Assembly (NCBI GenBank): GCA_049290495.1
Contig: JBATNV010000194.1
Span: 1 to 25,460 of the forward strand
DNA: 25,460 bases
Direction: 5' to 3'
From: SHZI01 sp049290495
GTDB lineage: Bacteria; Pseudomonadota; Gammaproteobacteria; Steroidobacterales; GCA-2729495
The notes below the pieces were generated by a model, which saw only the letters and a list, made by a program, of their open reading frames with translations, was not told the DNA's origin and ran no database searches. The translations under genes were made by a program, and so were the position numbers. The stretch's first letter is position 1. Each line of letters begins with the position of its first letter. Shown here piece by piece: positions 14,923-22,894 of the stretch.

Positions 14923-16146
14923 ATGACGACACAGCAGAAAAACCAATCGCCAATAATCCTGGGCTTCTCGGGCGGGCTCGACACCTCGTTCCTGGTGCCG
15001 TGGATGAAGGAACAGCTGGGCCGGCCGGTAGTCACGGTGACGATCAACACCGGTGGCCTCGATGCCGCAGCTGTGAAGGACCTGGAACTGCGCTCGAAGC
15101 AGCTGGGCGCGGTTGAACACGTGCTGGTCGAAGCCCGCCAGGTGTTTTTCGAGCGCGTCATCAAGTACCTGATCTTCGGCAATGTCCGACGCGGGCACCT
15201 GTATCCGCTGTGCGTCGGTGCCGAACGCGGCATCCAGGCCACCTTGCTCGCCGAACTTGCCCGGGCACGCGGCAGCCAGACCGTCGGTCACGGCTGCACG
15301 GCCGCCGGCAACGACCAGGTGCGTTTCGAAGTCGCGCTGCGCACCATCGCGCCGGGCCTCGAAGTGCTGGCGCCGGTACGGGATGAAGGCTTCATCCGCA
15401 CCGAGCAGCAAAAGTATCTGGAAGACCGGAAGCTGCCCGTACCGGTGCGTGGCTCCTCGTACTCGATCAATCGCGGCCTGTGGGGCGTCACCATCGGCGG
15501 CCGGGAAACGCTGGACTCGCGGGAGTCGATCCCGGAAGACGCGTGGGTGCTGTCGCCGAATGCGCTGGAAAAACCGCAACCGGCGGCACGGCACACCATC
15601 AGCTTCACGCAGGGCATACCGACTTCGCTGGACGGCAAGGCCATGGATCCAGTCGCGCTGATCGAAGCCCTGGAAACCATCGGCGGTGCCTACGGCATCG
15701 GCCGCGGCGTGCATGTGGGCGATACGGTACTTGGCACCAAGGGCCGGGTGGCATTCGAGGCGCCGGCAGCCGACATCCTGCTGAACGCGCATCGGGAACT
15801 GGAGAAGCTCGTGCTCTCTGGCCCGCAGCAGCGGATCAAGGACCAGGTCGCCACGCAGTACGGTGACTTCGTGCACGAAGGCAAGCAGCTGGATCCGGTG
15901 TGTCGCGACATCGAGGCGTTGCTGACGTCCTCGCAACAGCGGGTCACCGGCGAAGTGAAGATCGTACTCCGGCCCGGCAACCTGTTCATCGAAGGCGTGA
16001 TCTCGCCGCATTCGCTGATGGCTGCGACCAAGGGTGTGTACGGCGAGAAGGCCGGCGAATGGACGCCCGCCGATGCGCTCGGCTATTCACGGATTCTGTC
16101 TCTGCCCGGCATCCTGCAAACGCGGGCTGCCGGCGGCAAGGGTTAA
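14923..16146 (+). CDS. argG: Argininosuccinate synthase
   Basis: This 407-residue enzyme joins citrulline and aspartate using ATP in the cytoplasm. The PP-loop is FSGGLDTS (15-22). Substrate-binding motifs follow: GHGCTAAGNDQVRFE, then SINRGLWGVTIGGRETL. Two features differ from the common proteobacterial form: TAAGND where TGKGND is usual, and GLWGVTIGGRETL where NLWGRSIEGG is usual. Both resemble the form I recall from Bacteroidetes. I chose the ATG at 14923 over an adjacent GTG at 14920; GGAGAG lies just upstream. It lies between argR and the P-loop gene, with a 7-bp gap to the latter. Confidence 0.93.
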   Translation: MTTQQKNQSPIILGFSGGLDTSFLVPWMKEQLGRPVVTVTINTGGLDAAAVKDLELRSKQLGAVEHVLVEARQVFFERVIKYLIFGNVRRGHLYPLCVGAERGIQATLLAELARARGSQTVGHGCTAAGNDQVRFEVALRTIAPGLEVLAPVRDEGFIRTEQQKYLEDRKLPVPVRGSSYSINRGLWGVTIGGRETLDSRESIPEDAWVLSPNALEKPQPAARHTISFTQGIPTSLDGKAMDPVALIEALETIGGAYGIGRGVHVGDTVLGTKGRVAFEAPAADILLNAHRELEKLVLSGPQQRIKDQVATQYGDFVHEGKQLDPVCRDIEALLTSSQQRVTGEVKIVLRPGNLFIEGVISPHSLMAATKGVYGEKAGEWTPADALGYSRILSLPGILQTRAAGGKG

Positions 16147-16153
16147 GCACAAC

Positions 16154-17209
16154 ATGAAAACCATCACCGCCGACAAGATCGCCTCGGTCGCCCAGCACCT
16201 GAATCTCAAGCGTGAGGTGCGGGTCAGCGCGGACATTCCCTGCGAGGAAGGCGTGCTGATTGCCGCCGAGGTGCTCAACAACAAGAGCACCTACAACCAG
16301 CTGGAACTCACAAGCGGCCGGATGGCGGTGGTGAAGCGCGGCGATATCGTGGTGGGTGCAATCGGCCACCGGAAGGCGCTGTTCGGTTACTCGGGGCACA
16401 TCCCGGACAAGGTCGCCGTCGGCGATACCTTGCAGATCCTGAACATGGGCGGCGTCATCGGTGCCTGTGACTCAATCAACGCGAGTTTCGGCCAGCCCTT
16501 CGATGTGCGCGTGCTTGGCGCCGTGCTCGGTTTTCCGTATCTCGGCCAGCGTATCGGCGTACCGATGCGGATCGGTATGGAAAAGCTGGCCGTTGAGCCG
16601 CCGCTGGATACGCTGGGTATTCCGATAGTTGCCATCGCCGGCACCTGCATGAACTCGGGCAAGACGGCTGCGGCGAGTGCGATCGTGAGCCGGCTGCGGC
16701 ATCACGGCCACATCGTCGATGCCTTCAAGGCCACGGGCGTAGCGCTGCGGCGTGACATCCTCGCCATGGAAGATGCCGGCGCGCGCTCGACGCTGATCTT
16801 CTCGGACTTCGGCGTCACCTGCACGACCGGCAAAAACGGTCCGGCGGTCACGCGCATGATGCTGAACCGGCTGGCTGCACAGAAACCCGACTGCATCGTC
16901 TTCGAGCTGGGCGATGGCATCCTCGGTGCCTATGGGGTCGAGGCGATCCTGCGCGATGCCGGCATCAGCGCCTCGCTGTCGAGCCTCGTGCTCTGCGCCA
17001 ACGATCCGGTCGCAGCGTGGGGCGGCGTGAAGCTGCTGCGCGAAGACTTCGGTATCGAGCCGCACATCGTCACGGGTCCTGCCACCGACAACGACGTGGG
17101 CAAGGACATCATCACGCAGCGCATGGGCGTGAAGGCCATCAACGCGGTAACAGAGTCCATGCAGATCGGTGACGAGGTCACCCGTCACCTGGGCCTGAAG
17201 CTGACATGA
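16154..17209 (+). CDS. P-loop protein with BioD/DUF1611-like domain in the arg operon
   Basis: This 351-residue cytoplasmic protein has no recognised assignment to arginine synthesis. Residues 1 to about 145 form a beta-rich domain (VKRGDIVVGAIGHRKALFGY, then GDTLQILNMGGVIGA). From about 155 there is a P-loop domain: AGTCMNSGKT with G163 and GK170T, spaced as in BioD (GTDTEVGKT) and DUF1611 (GTDCAVGK). KATG (192-195), DFG (218-220), ELGDGILG (251-258) and LVLCANDP (278-285) follow in the order of the matching DUF1611 motifs. The longer frame from 16034 overlaps argG; the ATG at 16154 fits the 7-bp gap. The stop overlaps the argC start by 4 nt. DUF1611 includes DgcN, a D-glutamate N-acetyltransferase, so a glutamate N-acylating role is a hypothesis. 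Confidence 0.8.
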   Translation: MKTITADKIASVAQHLNLKREVRVSADIPCEEGVLIAAEVLNNKSTYNQLELTSGRMAVVKRGDIVVGAIGHRKALFGYSGHIPDKVAVGDTLQILNMGGVIGACDSINASFGQPFDVRVLGAVLGFPYLGQRIGVPMRIGMEKLAVEPPLDTLGIPIVAIAGTCMNSGKTAAASAIVSRLRHHGHIVDAFKATGVALRRDILAMEDAGARSTLIFSDFGVTCTTGKNGPAVTRMMLNRLAAQKPDCIVFELGDGILGAYGVEAILRDAGISASLSSLVLCANDPVAAWGGVKLLREDFGIEPHIVTGPATDNDVGKDIITQRMGVKAINAVTESMQIGDEVTRHLGLKLT

Positions 17210-18264
17210 GCGAACGAATCCCGACGCTGATCGTCGGCGGAACCGGTTATGTAGCCGGCGAACTGCTGCGCCTGGTTGCCGGCCATCCGCAGCTGGAGCT
17301 GCACGGCGTGTCCTCTGAAACGGCAGCCGGTACGGCGGTGAGTGCCGCGTTCCCGCATCTTGCGCGGCTCCTGAAAGCGGAGGGCTTCATCACCCAGGCC
17401 GATCTCGCCGCGCGCATGACAGCGCCGCGGATGGCCTTGTTCGCCGCCGCACCGCATGCGGTCAGTGCAGGCGTGATCGCCACGCTCCTGCAGGCCGCCG
17501 AGACCAGGCACTGCAAGCTGACGGTGGTCGATGTGTCTTCCGACTTCCGCTTCAGGAACGCGATCGACTTTCAGGCCGTCTACAAGACGCCGCATGGTGC
17601 ACCGGAACTGCTACCACTCTTTACTTGTGCGATGCCTGAACACGTTAGCGGGATTCCCGGCCCGCACGTCGGCCATCCAGGCTGCTTCGCGACCTCGATG
17701 CTGGCCGGTGCCGTGCCGCTGCTCAAGCTGGATCTCTGCGAGCCGCAGATCTATGCCACTGGCATCACCGGCAGCACCGGCGCGGGCCGCACACCGACAC
17801 CGACCACGCATCACCCCGAGCGGCATGCAAACCTGTTTGCCTACAACGCGCTCCGGCACCGGCATGCGCCGGAGGTCGTGCAGATCTGCGCGCAGCTCAC
17901 CGGCGTCGCGCCCGAGCTCAATTTTGTACCGCACTCCGGACCTTTTGCGCGCGGCATACACATGACGCTGCAGGCCCGACTGAAAACGCCGCAGACCAGC
18001 GACGAGTTGCGCGACAAGCTGGCCGGCTTCTATGCCGGTTGTGAATTCGTGCAGGTGGTCGATGGCATGCCACGGATAAAGGACGTGGCTGCCAGCAACT
18101 ACTGTCATATCGGCGTGGAGAGCTCAGGCAACAGCGTGGCCGTGATGGTGGCTATCGACAACCTGATCAAGGGCGCTGCCGGCGGCGCAGTCCAGTGGAT
18201 GAATCGCCTGCTCGGCTGGCCGGAAACGGTCGGGCTCGATGCCCCCGCACCGGGCTGGACCTGA
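17206..18264 (+). CDS. argC: N-acyl-gamma-glutamyl-phosphate reductase
   Basis: This 352-residue enzyme performs the NADPH-dependent reduction of acylglutamyl phosphate to the semialdehyde. The nucleotide-binding motif GGTGYVAGELLRL is at 11-23 and the catalytic Cys is C160 in GHPGCFATS. The family segment ITGSTGAGRTPTPTTHH and the C-terminal IDNLIKGAAGGAVQWMN and ETVGL are present. The usual NPGC is HPGC here. The FATS and STGAG...HxHxPE pattern resembles Bacteroidetes ArgC. The start overlaps the P-loop gene by 4 nt (ATGA), so the two are translated together. Whether it uses the acetyl or succinyl substrate cannot be read directly. Confidence 0.92.
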   Translation: MSERIPTLIVGGTGYVAGELLRLVAGHPQLELHGVSSETAAGTAVSAAFPHLARLLKAEGFITQADLAARMTAPRMALFAAAPHAVSAGVIATLLQAAETRHCKLTVVDVSSDFRFRNAIDFQAVYKTPHGAPELLPLFTCAMPEHVSGIPGPHVGHPGCFATSMLAGAVPLLKLDLCEPQIYATGITGSTGAGRTPTPTTHHPERHANLFAYNALRHRHAPEVVQICAQLTGVAPELNFVPHSGPFARGIHMTLQARLKTPQTSDELRDKLAGFYAGCEFVQVVDGMPRIKDVAASNYCHIGVESSGNSVAVMVAIDNLIKGAAGGAVQWMNRLLGWPETVGLDAPAPGWT

Positions 18265-18269
18265 ACAAC

Positions 18270-19421
18270 ATGAACACAGCACAACAGTCTGAAGCGCGGC
18301 ATCTGCTGCAGGTCTATGCGCAGCTGCCGATCGAACCCGAATCGGCCGAGGGCGTATACCTGCACTGCGGAGCGCGGCGGATCATCGATTTTTACGGTGG
18401 CCATGCGGTGGCTGCACTCGGCTATGCGCATCCGGATCTGCTCGCCGCACTGACCCGACAGGCGGGAAGCATGTACTTCCAGAGCAACGCCGTGGCACTT
18501 GAAGTTCGTGCCCAGGCTGCCGATGCGCTGGTCAGCATTGCACCGCCCGGATTGAACCGCGTGTTCTTCGTCAACAGCGGCGCAGAAGCCAACGAGAACG
18601 CACTGCGCATTGCCTGCCGGACCACCGGTCGCTCGCGGATACTCGCACTCGAGCACGGCTTTCACGGCCGCACGGCTGCGAGCGCCGCCGTGACCTGGGG
18701 TGCCGCGAAGAGCTGGTACGGCTTTCCGCGCGCGCCCTTCGATGTGGAGTTCATCCCGCGCGACGATATCGCGCAGGCTGAGGCAATGATTAACGGCGAG
18801 ACGGCGGCCGTCATCATCGAGCTGGTACAAGGCCTGGCCGGCGCTTTCGATCTGGCCCCGGCCTTTGTCGCGGCGATCGCTGCCGCCTGCAAACGGCATG
18901 GTGTGCTGCTGATCGTCGATGAAGTGCAGAGCGGTGTCGGCCGAACCGGCGCGCCCTTTGCTGCCCAGCTCTACAACGTGCAGCCGGACATGCTGACTAC
19001 TGCCAAGGCGCTCGGTGGCGGATTCCCCTGCAGTGCGCTACTTGTTACCGAGGAGCTGGCGGCAAAGCTCAAGTTCGGCGATCTCGGCACGACTTTCGGC
19101 GGCGGACCGATGGCCTGTGCGCTGGTCAGTACGGTGATCGAAGTCATCAAGCGCGACCGGCTGCTGGAAAACGTCAACACGCTCTCGGCTGAACTGCAGA
19201 AATCTGCACTCACCGGTCCGGTTACCGGTGTGCAGGGCCGCGGCTTTCTGCTCGGCCTGCGCTGCGACCGGCCGGCCAAAGACATACAGACGGCGCTTCT
19301 GGAGCGCGACATACTGGTGGGCACGAGTTCGGATCCGGCTGTGGTCCGGCTGCTGCCGCCGCTGACACTCGAGCGCCAGCATGTGCAGACACTCTGCGCA
19401 GCGCTCGCCGACATACGCTGA
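18270..19421 (+). CDS. argD: Acylornithine aminotransferase (class III)
   Basis: This is a 383-residue PLP enzyme. The Schiff-base lysine is K246 in TTAKALGGGFP, with FHGRT (131-135), DEVQSGVGRTG (217-227) and the phosphate-binding NSGAEANENALR (102-113). In place of the common EPVQGEGG motif it has ELVQGLAGA (184-192), which recalls the EGIQGVGG of Bacteroidetes relatives and may bear on the acyl group. A frame extends back to 18195 inside argC; I chose the ATG at 18270, five bases after the argC stop, because it begins the conserved region at the usual length. AstC-type catabolic activity is less likely given the context. Confidence 0.9.
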   Translation: MNTAQQSEARHLLQVYAQLPIEPESAEGVYLHCGARRIIDFYGGHAVAALGYAHPDLLAALTRQAGSMYFQSNAVALEVRAQAADALVSIAPPGLNRVFFVNSGAEANENALRIACRTTGRSRILALEHGFHGRTAASAAVTWGAAKSWYGFPRAPFDVEFIPRDDIAQAEAMINGETAAVIIELVQGLAGAFDLAPAFVAAIAAACKRHGVLLIVDEVQSGVGRTGAPFAAQLYNVQPDMLTTAKALGGGFPCSALLVTEELAAKLKFGDLGTTFGGGPMACALVSTVIEVIKRDRLLENVNTLSAELQKSALTGPVTGVQGRGFLLGLRCDRPAKDIQTALLERDILVGTSSDPAVVRLLPPLTLERQHVQTLCAALADIR

Positions 19422-19435
19422 ACAAGGGAACATCC

Positions 19436-20449
19436 ATGGCGCTCAAGGTATTCAACGATCTAGCCGAACTGGGCATTCCGGAAGTCGAGGCTCTGCTCAA
19501 GCTCGCCCGCCGCCTGCAAACAAAGCCCGAGCCACAGGCGCTGGCTGGCAAGGTGCTGGCGCTTTTGTTCCTGAGTCCATCGCTGCGCACGCTGTCTTCG
19601 TTTCAGGCGGCGATGATCCGGCTTGGCGGCGGCTCCTTCGTGATCTCGCCGGACATGTCGATACACGGCCTGGAAACGCGCTCGGGCATCGTCATGGACG
19701 GCGTCGCCGCAGAACACCTGCGCGAAGCGATTCCGGTCATCAGCTCCTATGGCGATGCGCTGGGCATCCGCGCCTTTGCCAACCGGGTGAGTCTCGCTGA
19801 CGACCTGGCCGACAAGGAGTTCATGGCGATGCGTGCACTCGTGAACGTGCCGCTCATCAATATGGAGTCGGCAATCCAGCATCCCTGCCAGAGCCTTGCC
19901 GACTGGAAGACCATGGACGAGCTCGGTATCCCGAAAAAAGGCGGCAAGTTCGTGCTGTCCTGGTCCTGGCACCCGAAAGCCTTGCCGCTGGCCGTGCCCT
20001 CCGCAACGCTGCACATGGCAGCGATGCGCGGCATGGACGTAACCGTGGTGCGCCCTGAAGGTTTTGCACTGCCGCCTTCGATTATGGCCAAGGCCGAACA
20101 GGCGGCGAAGCTGTCCGGCGGCTCCGTGCGCGAAACGAATGAGCGCGCCGAGGCCTATGAAGGCGCACACGTGATCTACGCGAAAGAGTGGGCATCGACA
20201 CAGCACTACGGCGACCGCGTCGGCGACCAGAAGCTGCGCGAGCAGCTGCAGGACTGGATCGTCGATGAGCCCTGCTTCGCCACGGCGCAGGCCGATGCGC
20301 ACTTCATGCACTGTCTGCCGGTACGACGCGGCGTCGCCGTCACCGACCGCATCCTCGACGGTCCACGCAGCGTGGTGATCCACGAAGCCCAGAACCGCAT
20401 GTGGGGACAGATGGCCGTGGTTTACCAGATGATGGGCCCCGGCGCCTGA
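19436..20449 (+). CDS. argF': N-acylornithine carbamoyltransferase (N-succinyl type likely)
   Basis: This 337-residue enzyme transfers carbamoyl phosphate to an N-acylated ornithine. It has SLRT (49-52) for carbamoyl phosphate, HPCQ (149-152), SWHPKALPLAVP and the HCLPVRR motif at 292-298. The overall pattern is that of AOTCase/SOTCase, not of ornithine transcarbamylase. Aligned by eye with X. campestris AOTCase, Glu92, which selects N-acetylornithine, is Ala92 here (DGVAAEH). The carboxylated Lys302 is Ala301 (RRGVAVTD). EHLREAIPV and RPEGF-like stretches are close to the B. fragilis SOTCase. N-succinyl-L-ornithine is therefore the likelier substrate. AAGGGA precedes the ATG. Confidence 0.85.
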   Translation: MALKVFNDLAELGIPEVEALLKLARRLQTKPEPQALAGKVLALLFLSPSLRTLSSFQAAMIRLGGGSFVISPDMSIHGLETRSGIVMDGVAAEHLREAIPVISSYGDALGIRAFANRVSLADDLADKEFMAMRALVNVPLINMESAIQHPCQSLADWKTMDELGIPKKGGKFVLSWSWHPKALPLAVPSATLHMAAMRGMDVTVVRPEGFALPPSIMAKAEQAAKLSGGSVRETNERAEAYEGAHVIYAKEWASTQHYGDRVGDQKLREQLQDWIVDEPCFATAQADAHFMHCLPVRRGVAVTDRILDGPRSVVIHEAQNRMWGQMAVVYQMMGPGA

Positions 20450-20475
20450 CAACAGCTACCAGCAGGAACATGACC

Positions 20476-21411
20476 ATGCAGAACACTCACGAGCGCGACG
20501 TTGTCGTCTCCGCCCTCAAGCACGCGGCACCGTATATCCGCCTGTACAAGAAGAAGATCTTCGTCCTGAAGGCGGGCGGCGAAGTCTTTGCGTCGGACTC
20601 GGCCACGCATCATCTGCTCGAGCAGGTCGCACTGCTGCACCAGGTCGGCATCCGCGTCGTGCTCGTGCACGGCGGCGGTCCGCAGTCGACTGAACTCGCC
20701 CAGGCGCTCGGCGTGCCGACGCGCATGGTTGCTGGCCGTCGGGTCACCGACAAGCAGACGCTCGATGTCAGCACCATGGTTCTGAATGGCCAGGTCAATA
20801 CGCGCATCCTCGCCGCCTGCCGGGAACTACAGCTGCCGGCCGTTGGCATCAGCGGCGTCGATGGCGGACTGATCAAGGCGCACAAGCGTCCGCCGATGAC
20901 GGTGGAAGGGTACGACGATGGTCCCGTGGACTTTGGTTTTGTCGGCGACATCGACTCCGTGAACCCGGACGTGATACAGGCCCAGCTCGACAACGGACTG
21001 GTGCCGATTGTCAGCCCGCTGTCGGCAGACGATGCGGGCACAGTGCTCAACATCAACGCCGATACGGTGGCGGCGGCGCTCGCGACGGCACTCGGTGCTT
21101 CGAAGCTGATCCTGACCATGGGCGCGCCGGGCATACTCGAAGACCGCACGGACCCCTCCTCGCTGGTCTCCTACCTGGACCTCGATGATCTGCAGGAACT
21201 GCGCAAGAACGGTTCGCTGGCCGAGGGCATGCTGCCCAAGGCCTCCGCCATCGAAGCAGCCGTGCGTGGCGGCGTGCCGCGCGTGCACCTGATTTCCTAC
21301 AAGATCCGCGACAGCCTGCTGCTCGAAATCTTTACCAATGAAGGTACGGGCACGCTGGTTGTGGAAGACACCGACACGCTGACACCTGAAGAACAGGAAG
21401 CCGGCGCCTGA
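20476..21411 (+). CDS. argB: N-acylglutamate kinase
   Basis: This is a 311-residue amino acid kinase. KAGGEVF (32-38) is the N-terminal glycine loop and HGGGPQS (65-71) binds substrate. VAGRRVTDKQTLD (85-97) follows, then NINADTVAAALA and the C-terminal EGMLPKASAIEAAV region, where Lys contacts ATP. Length is that of a free-standing kinase; the GNAT (NAGS) domain fused to ArgB in Xanthomonas is absent. The frame extends into argF', and an ATG at 20470 lies only 1 nt from the ribosome binding site; the ATG at 20476 (AGGA, 8 nt upstream) is preferred. It phosphorylates acetyl- or succinyl-glutamate, depending on the pathway. Confidence 0.92.
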   Translation: MQNTHERDVVVSALKHAAPYIRLYKKKIFVLKAGGEVFASDSATHHLLEQVALLHQVGIRVVLVHGGGPQSTELAQALGVPTRMVAGRRVTDKQTLDVSTMVLNGQVNTRILAACRELQLPAVGISGVDGGLIKAHKRPPMTVEGYDDGPVDFGFVGDIDSVNPDVIQAQLDNGLVPIVSPLSADDAGTVLNINADTVAAALATALGASKLILTMGAPGILEDRTDPSSLVSYLDLDDLQELRKNGSLAEGMLPKASAIEAAVRGGVPRVHLISYKIRDSLLLEIFTNEGTGTLVVEDTDTLTPEEQEAGA

Positions 21412-21433
21412 GCGCTGCATCGAGGTGCCTGCC

Positions 21434-22630
21434 ATGAAACGTCTCTGGGACAAGGGCGAGCCGCTGGATGCGCGGATCCTGCGCTACACCGCTGGTGAAG
21501 ATCATTTGCTCGATGCGCGACTGGTCGCCTATGACGTACAGGCGTCCATCGCCCATGCGCAGATGCTGCACACACAGAAGCTGCTGTCCGATGCCGACCT
21601 GTCGGCCATCGTCAGCGGGCTGGAACTGCTCGGCGTGGCGCATACGGCCGGCGAATGGCAGATCAGCCTCGAAGAAGAAGACTGCCATACCGCGCTCGAA
21701 CGGCGCCTTACCCTGGCGATCGGCGAGGCCGGCAAGCGTGTGCATCTCGGCCGTTCGCGAAACGACCAGGTGCTGACAGCGCTGCGACTTTATCTGCGTG
21801 ATGCCGCGGCTGGCATCGCTGAGGCTGCCGAGGATGTGGCCGTCGCGCTCGACGAACTCGCAGCGCGCGAAAGCGACATCGAGCTGCCCGGCTATACCCA
21901 CATGCAGCAGGCTATGCCGAGCTCAGTATCGCTGTGGGCCGGCGGTTTCGCCGCCGAACTGCGTGACGATGCCGCGGGCATTGAGGCGAGCCGGCGACGG
22001 ATCAACCGTAATCCGCTCGGCAGTGCAGCCGGCTACGGCGTGCCGGGCCTGCCCATCGACCGCGAAGCCACGCGGCGTAGTCTGCATTTCGACACGGTGC
22101 ATGAGCCCGTGACGGCGGTACAGATCTCGCGCGGCAAGGCCGAAGCTGGCCTGGTCTTTGAGCTGTGCATGCTGACGCAGGATCTTGGACGGGTCGCCGC
22201 TGACCTGCTGATGTTCTATACGCAGGAGTTCCGCTTCGTGAGCCTGCCGGACAACATGACGACCGGCTCGTCGATCATGCCGCAGAAGCGCAACCCGGAC
22301 GTGCTCGAACTGGTGCGCGGTGCCGGGTCGACGCTGCAGGCCGCACTGCTCGAGATCCTCAGTCTGCCGGCCAAGCTCGGCTCGGGTTATCAGCGCGACC
22401 TGCAGCGCATGAAAGCGCCGCTGTTCCGGGCCATCGACCTCGCGGGCGATTCGGCGCGCGTCATGGCGCAGCTGATTCGGGGTATGCGTTTTCTGCCGGA
22501 CAACATCCGCCTCGACGATTCAATCCACGCAGCCGGACGGGCCAATCGCCTGGTGCTGGAAGAAGGCCTGAGTTTTCGCGATGCCTACCTGCGCGTGGCG
22601 GCGGATCTGAACAAGAAACGGCAGCAGTGA
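21434..22630 (+). CDS. argH: Argininosuccinate lyase
   Basis: This 398-residue enzyme splits argininosuccinate to arginine and fumarate, the last step. It shows GRSRNDQV (about 106-113), GYTHMQ with the catalytic His near 156, and the fumarase/lyase signature GSSIMPQKRNP (278-288) with the catalytic serine. The protein is shorter than the usual 430-460 residues because the C-terminal domain is reduced; the ending at NKKRQQ looks natural. I chose the ATG at 21434 over a GTG at 21425 because GAGGT lies 7 nt upstream. The gene closes the arg cluster and its TGA touches the next possible ATG (TGATG). Confidence 0.92.
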   Translation: MKRLWDKGEPLDARILRYTAGEDHLLDARLVAYDVQASIAHAQMLHTQKLLSDADLSAIVSGLELLGVAHTAGEWQISLEEEDCHTALERRLTLAIGEAGKRVHLGRSRNDQVLTALRLYLRDAAAGIAEAAEDVAVALDELAARESDIELPGYTHMQQAMPSSVSLWAGGFAAELRDDAAGIEASRRRINRNPLGSAAGYGVPGLPIDREATRRSLHFDTVHEPVTAVQISRGKAEAGLVFELCMLTQDLGRVAADLLMFYTQEFRFVSLPDNMTTGSSIMPQKRNPDVLELVRGAGSTLQAALLEILSLPAKLGSGYQRDLQRMKAPLFRAIDLAGDSARVMAQLIRGMRFLPDNIRLDDSIHAAGRANRLVLEEGLSFRDAYLRVAADLNKKRQQ

Positions 22631-22659
22631 TGCGCGCCGTACTCGCTCAGCGGTCGCCG

Positions 22660-22665
22660 TATACT
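22660..22665 (+). promoter_or_regulatory. Candidate -10 element of the LptM-like gene
   Basis: TATACT matches the -10 consensus at 5 of 6 positions and ends 6 nt before the ATG at 22672. Transcription would then begin at or next to the start codon, giving a leaderless mRNA. The -35 region shows no good match, so this is tentative. Confidence 0.35.
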
Positions 22666-22671
22666 GCGTGC

Positions 22672-22878
22672 ATGTTGCGTGCGGGCATAGCGCTGACCAT
22701 GGCTTTCACCCTGACCGCTTGCGGCATGAAGGGTGACCTCTATCTGCCGCCCGAAACACCGGCTGCGAGCACTGCGGCACCCGTCCCCGCTGAGTCGGAT
22801 CAGGCTGAGGCTGACCAGTCCGACAAGGGCGAGCGCAAGACGATCCCGGCCACGCCTGATCCCTCACTGTCGCGCTGA
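22672..22878 (+). CDS. LptM (YifL)-like small lipoprotein
   Basis: This 68-residue lipoprotein has a short signal peptide with lipobox LTAC and the family motif CGMKGDLYLPPE right after the lipidated Cys. In E. coli the LptM equivalent (CGLKGPLYFPP) stabilises the LptD/LptE outer-membrane lipopolysaccharide translocon. The rest is a disordered Ala/Glu/Asp/Ser-rich tail. Start choice: the ATG at 22672 gives a normal 17-residue signal peptide; an ATG at 22630, overlapping the argH stop as TGATG, would add 14 residues but would couple it to argH. Confidence 0.85.
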   Translation: MLRAGIALTMAFTLTACGMKGDLYLPPETPAASTAAPVPAESDQAEADQSDKGERKTIPATPDPSLSR

Positions 22879-22894
22879 GCAGGTGGCGCCGGGC

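Noticed and set aside
14758..16011. 417-codon open frame on the minus strand opposite argR/argG
   Set aside because: It is antisense to argG, whose motifs are unmistakable. The protein has no recognisable domain and its composition is that of a GC-rich shadow frame.
19460..20452. 330-codon minus-strand frame opposite argF'
   Set aside because: It mirrors the full length of a clear transcarbamylase gene, His/Arg/Gly-rich with no motif. It is a shadow of codon bias.
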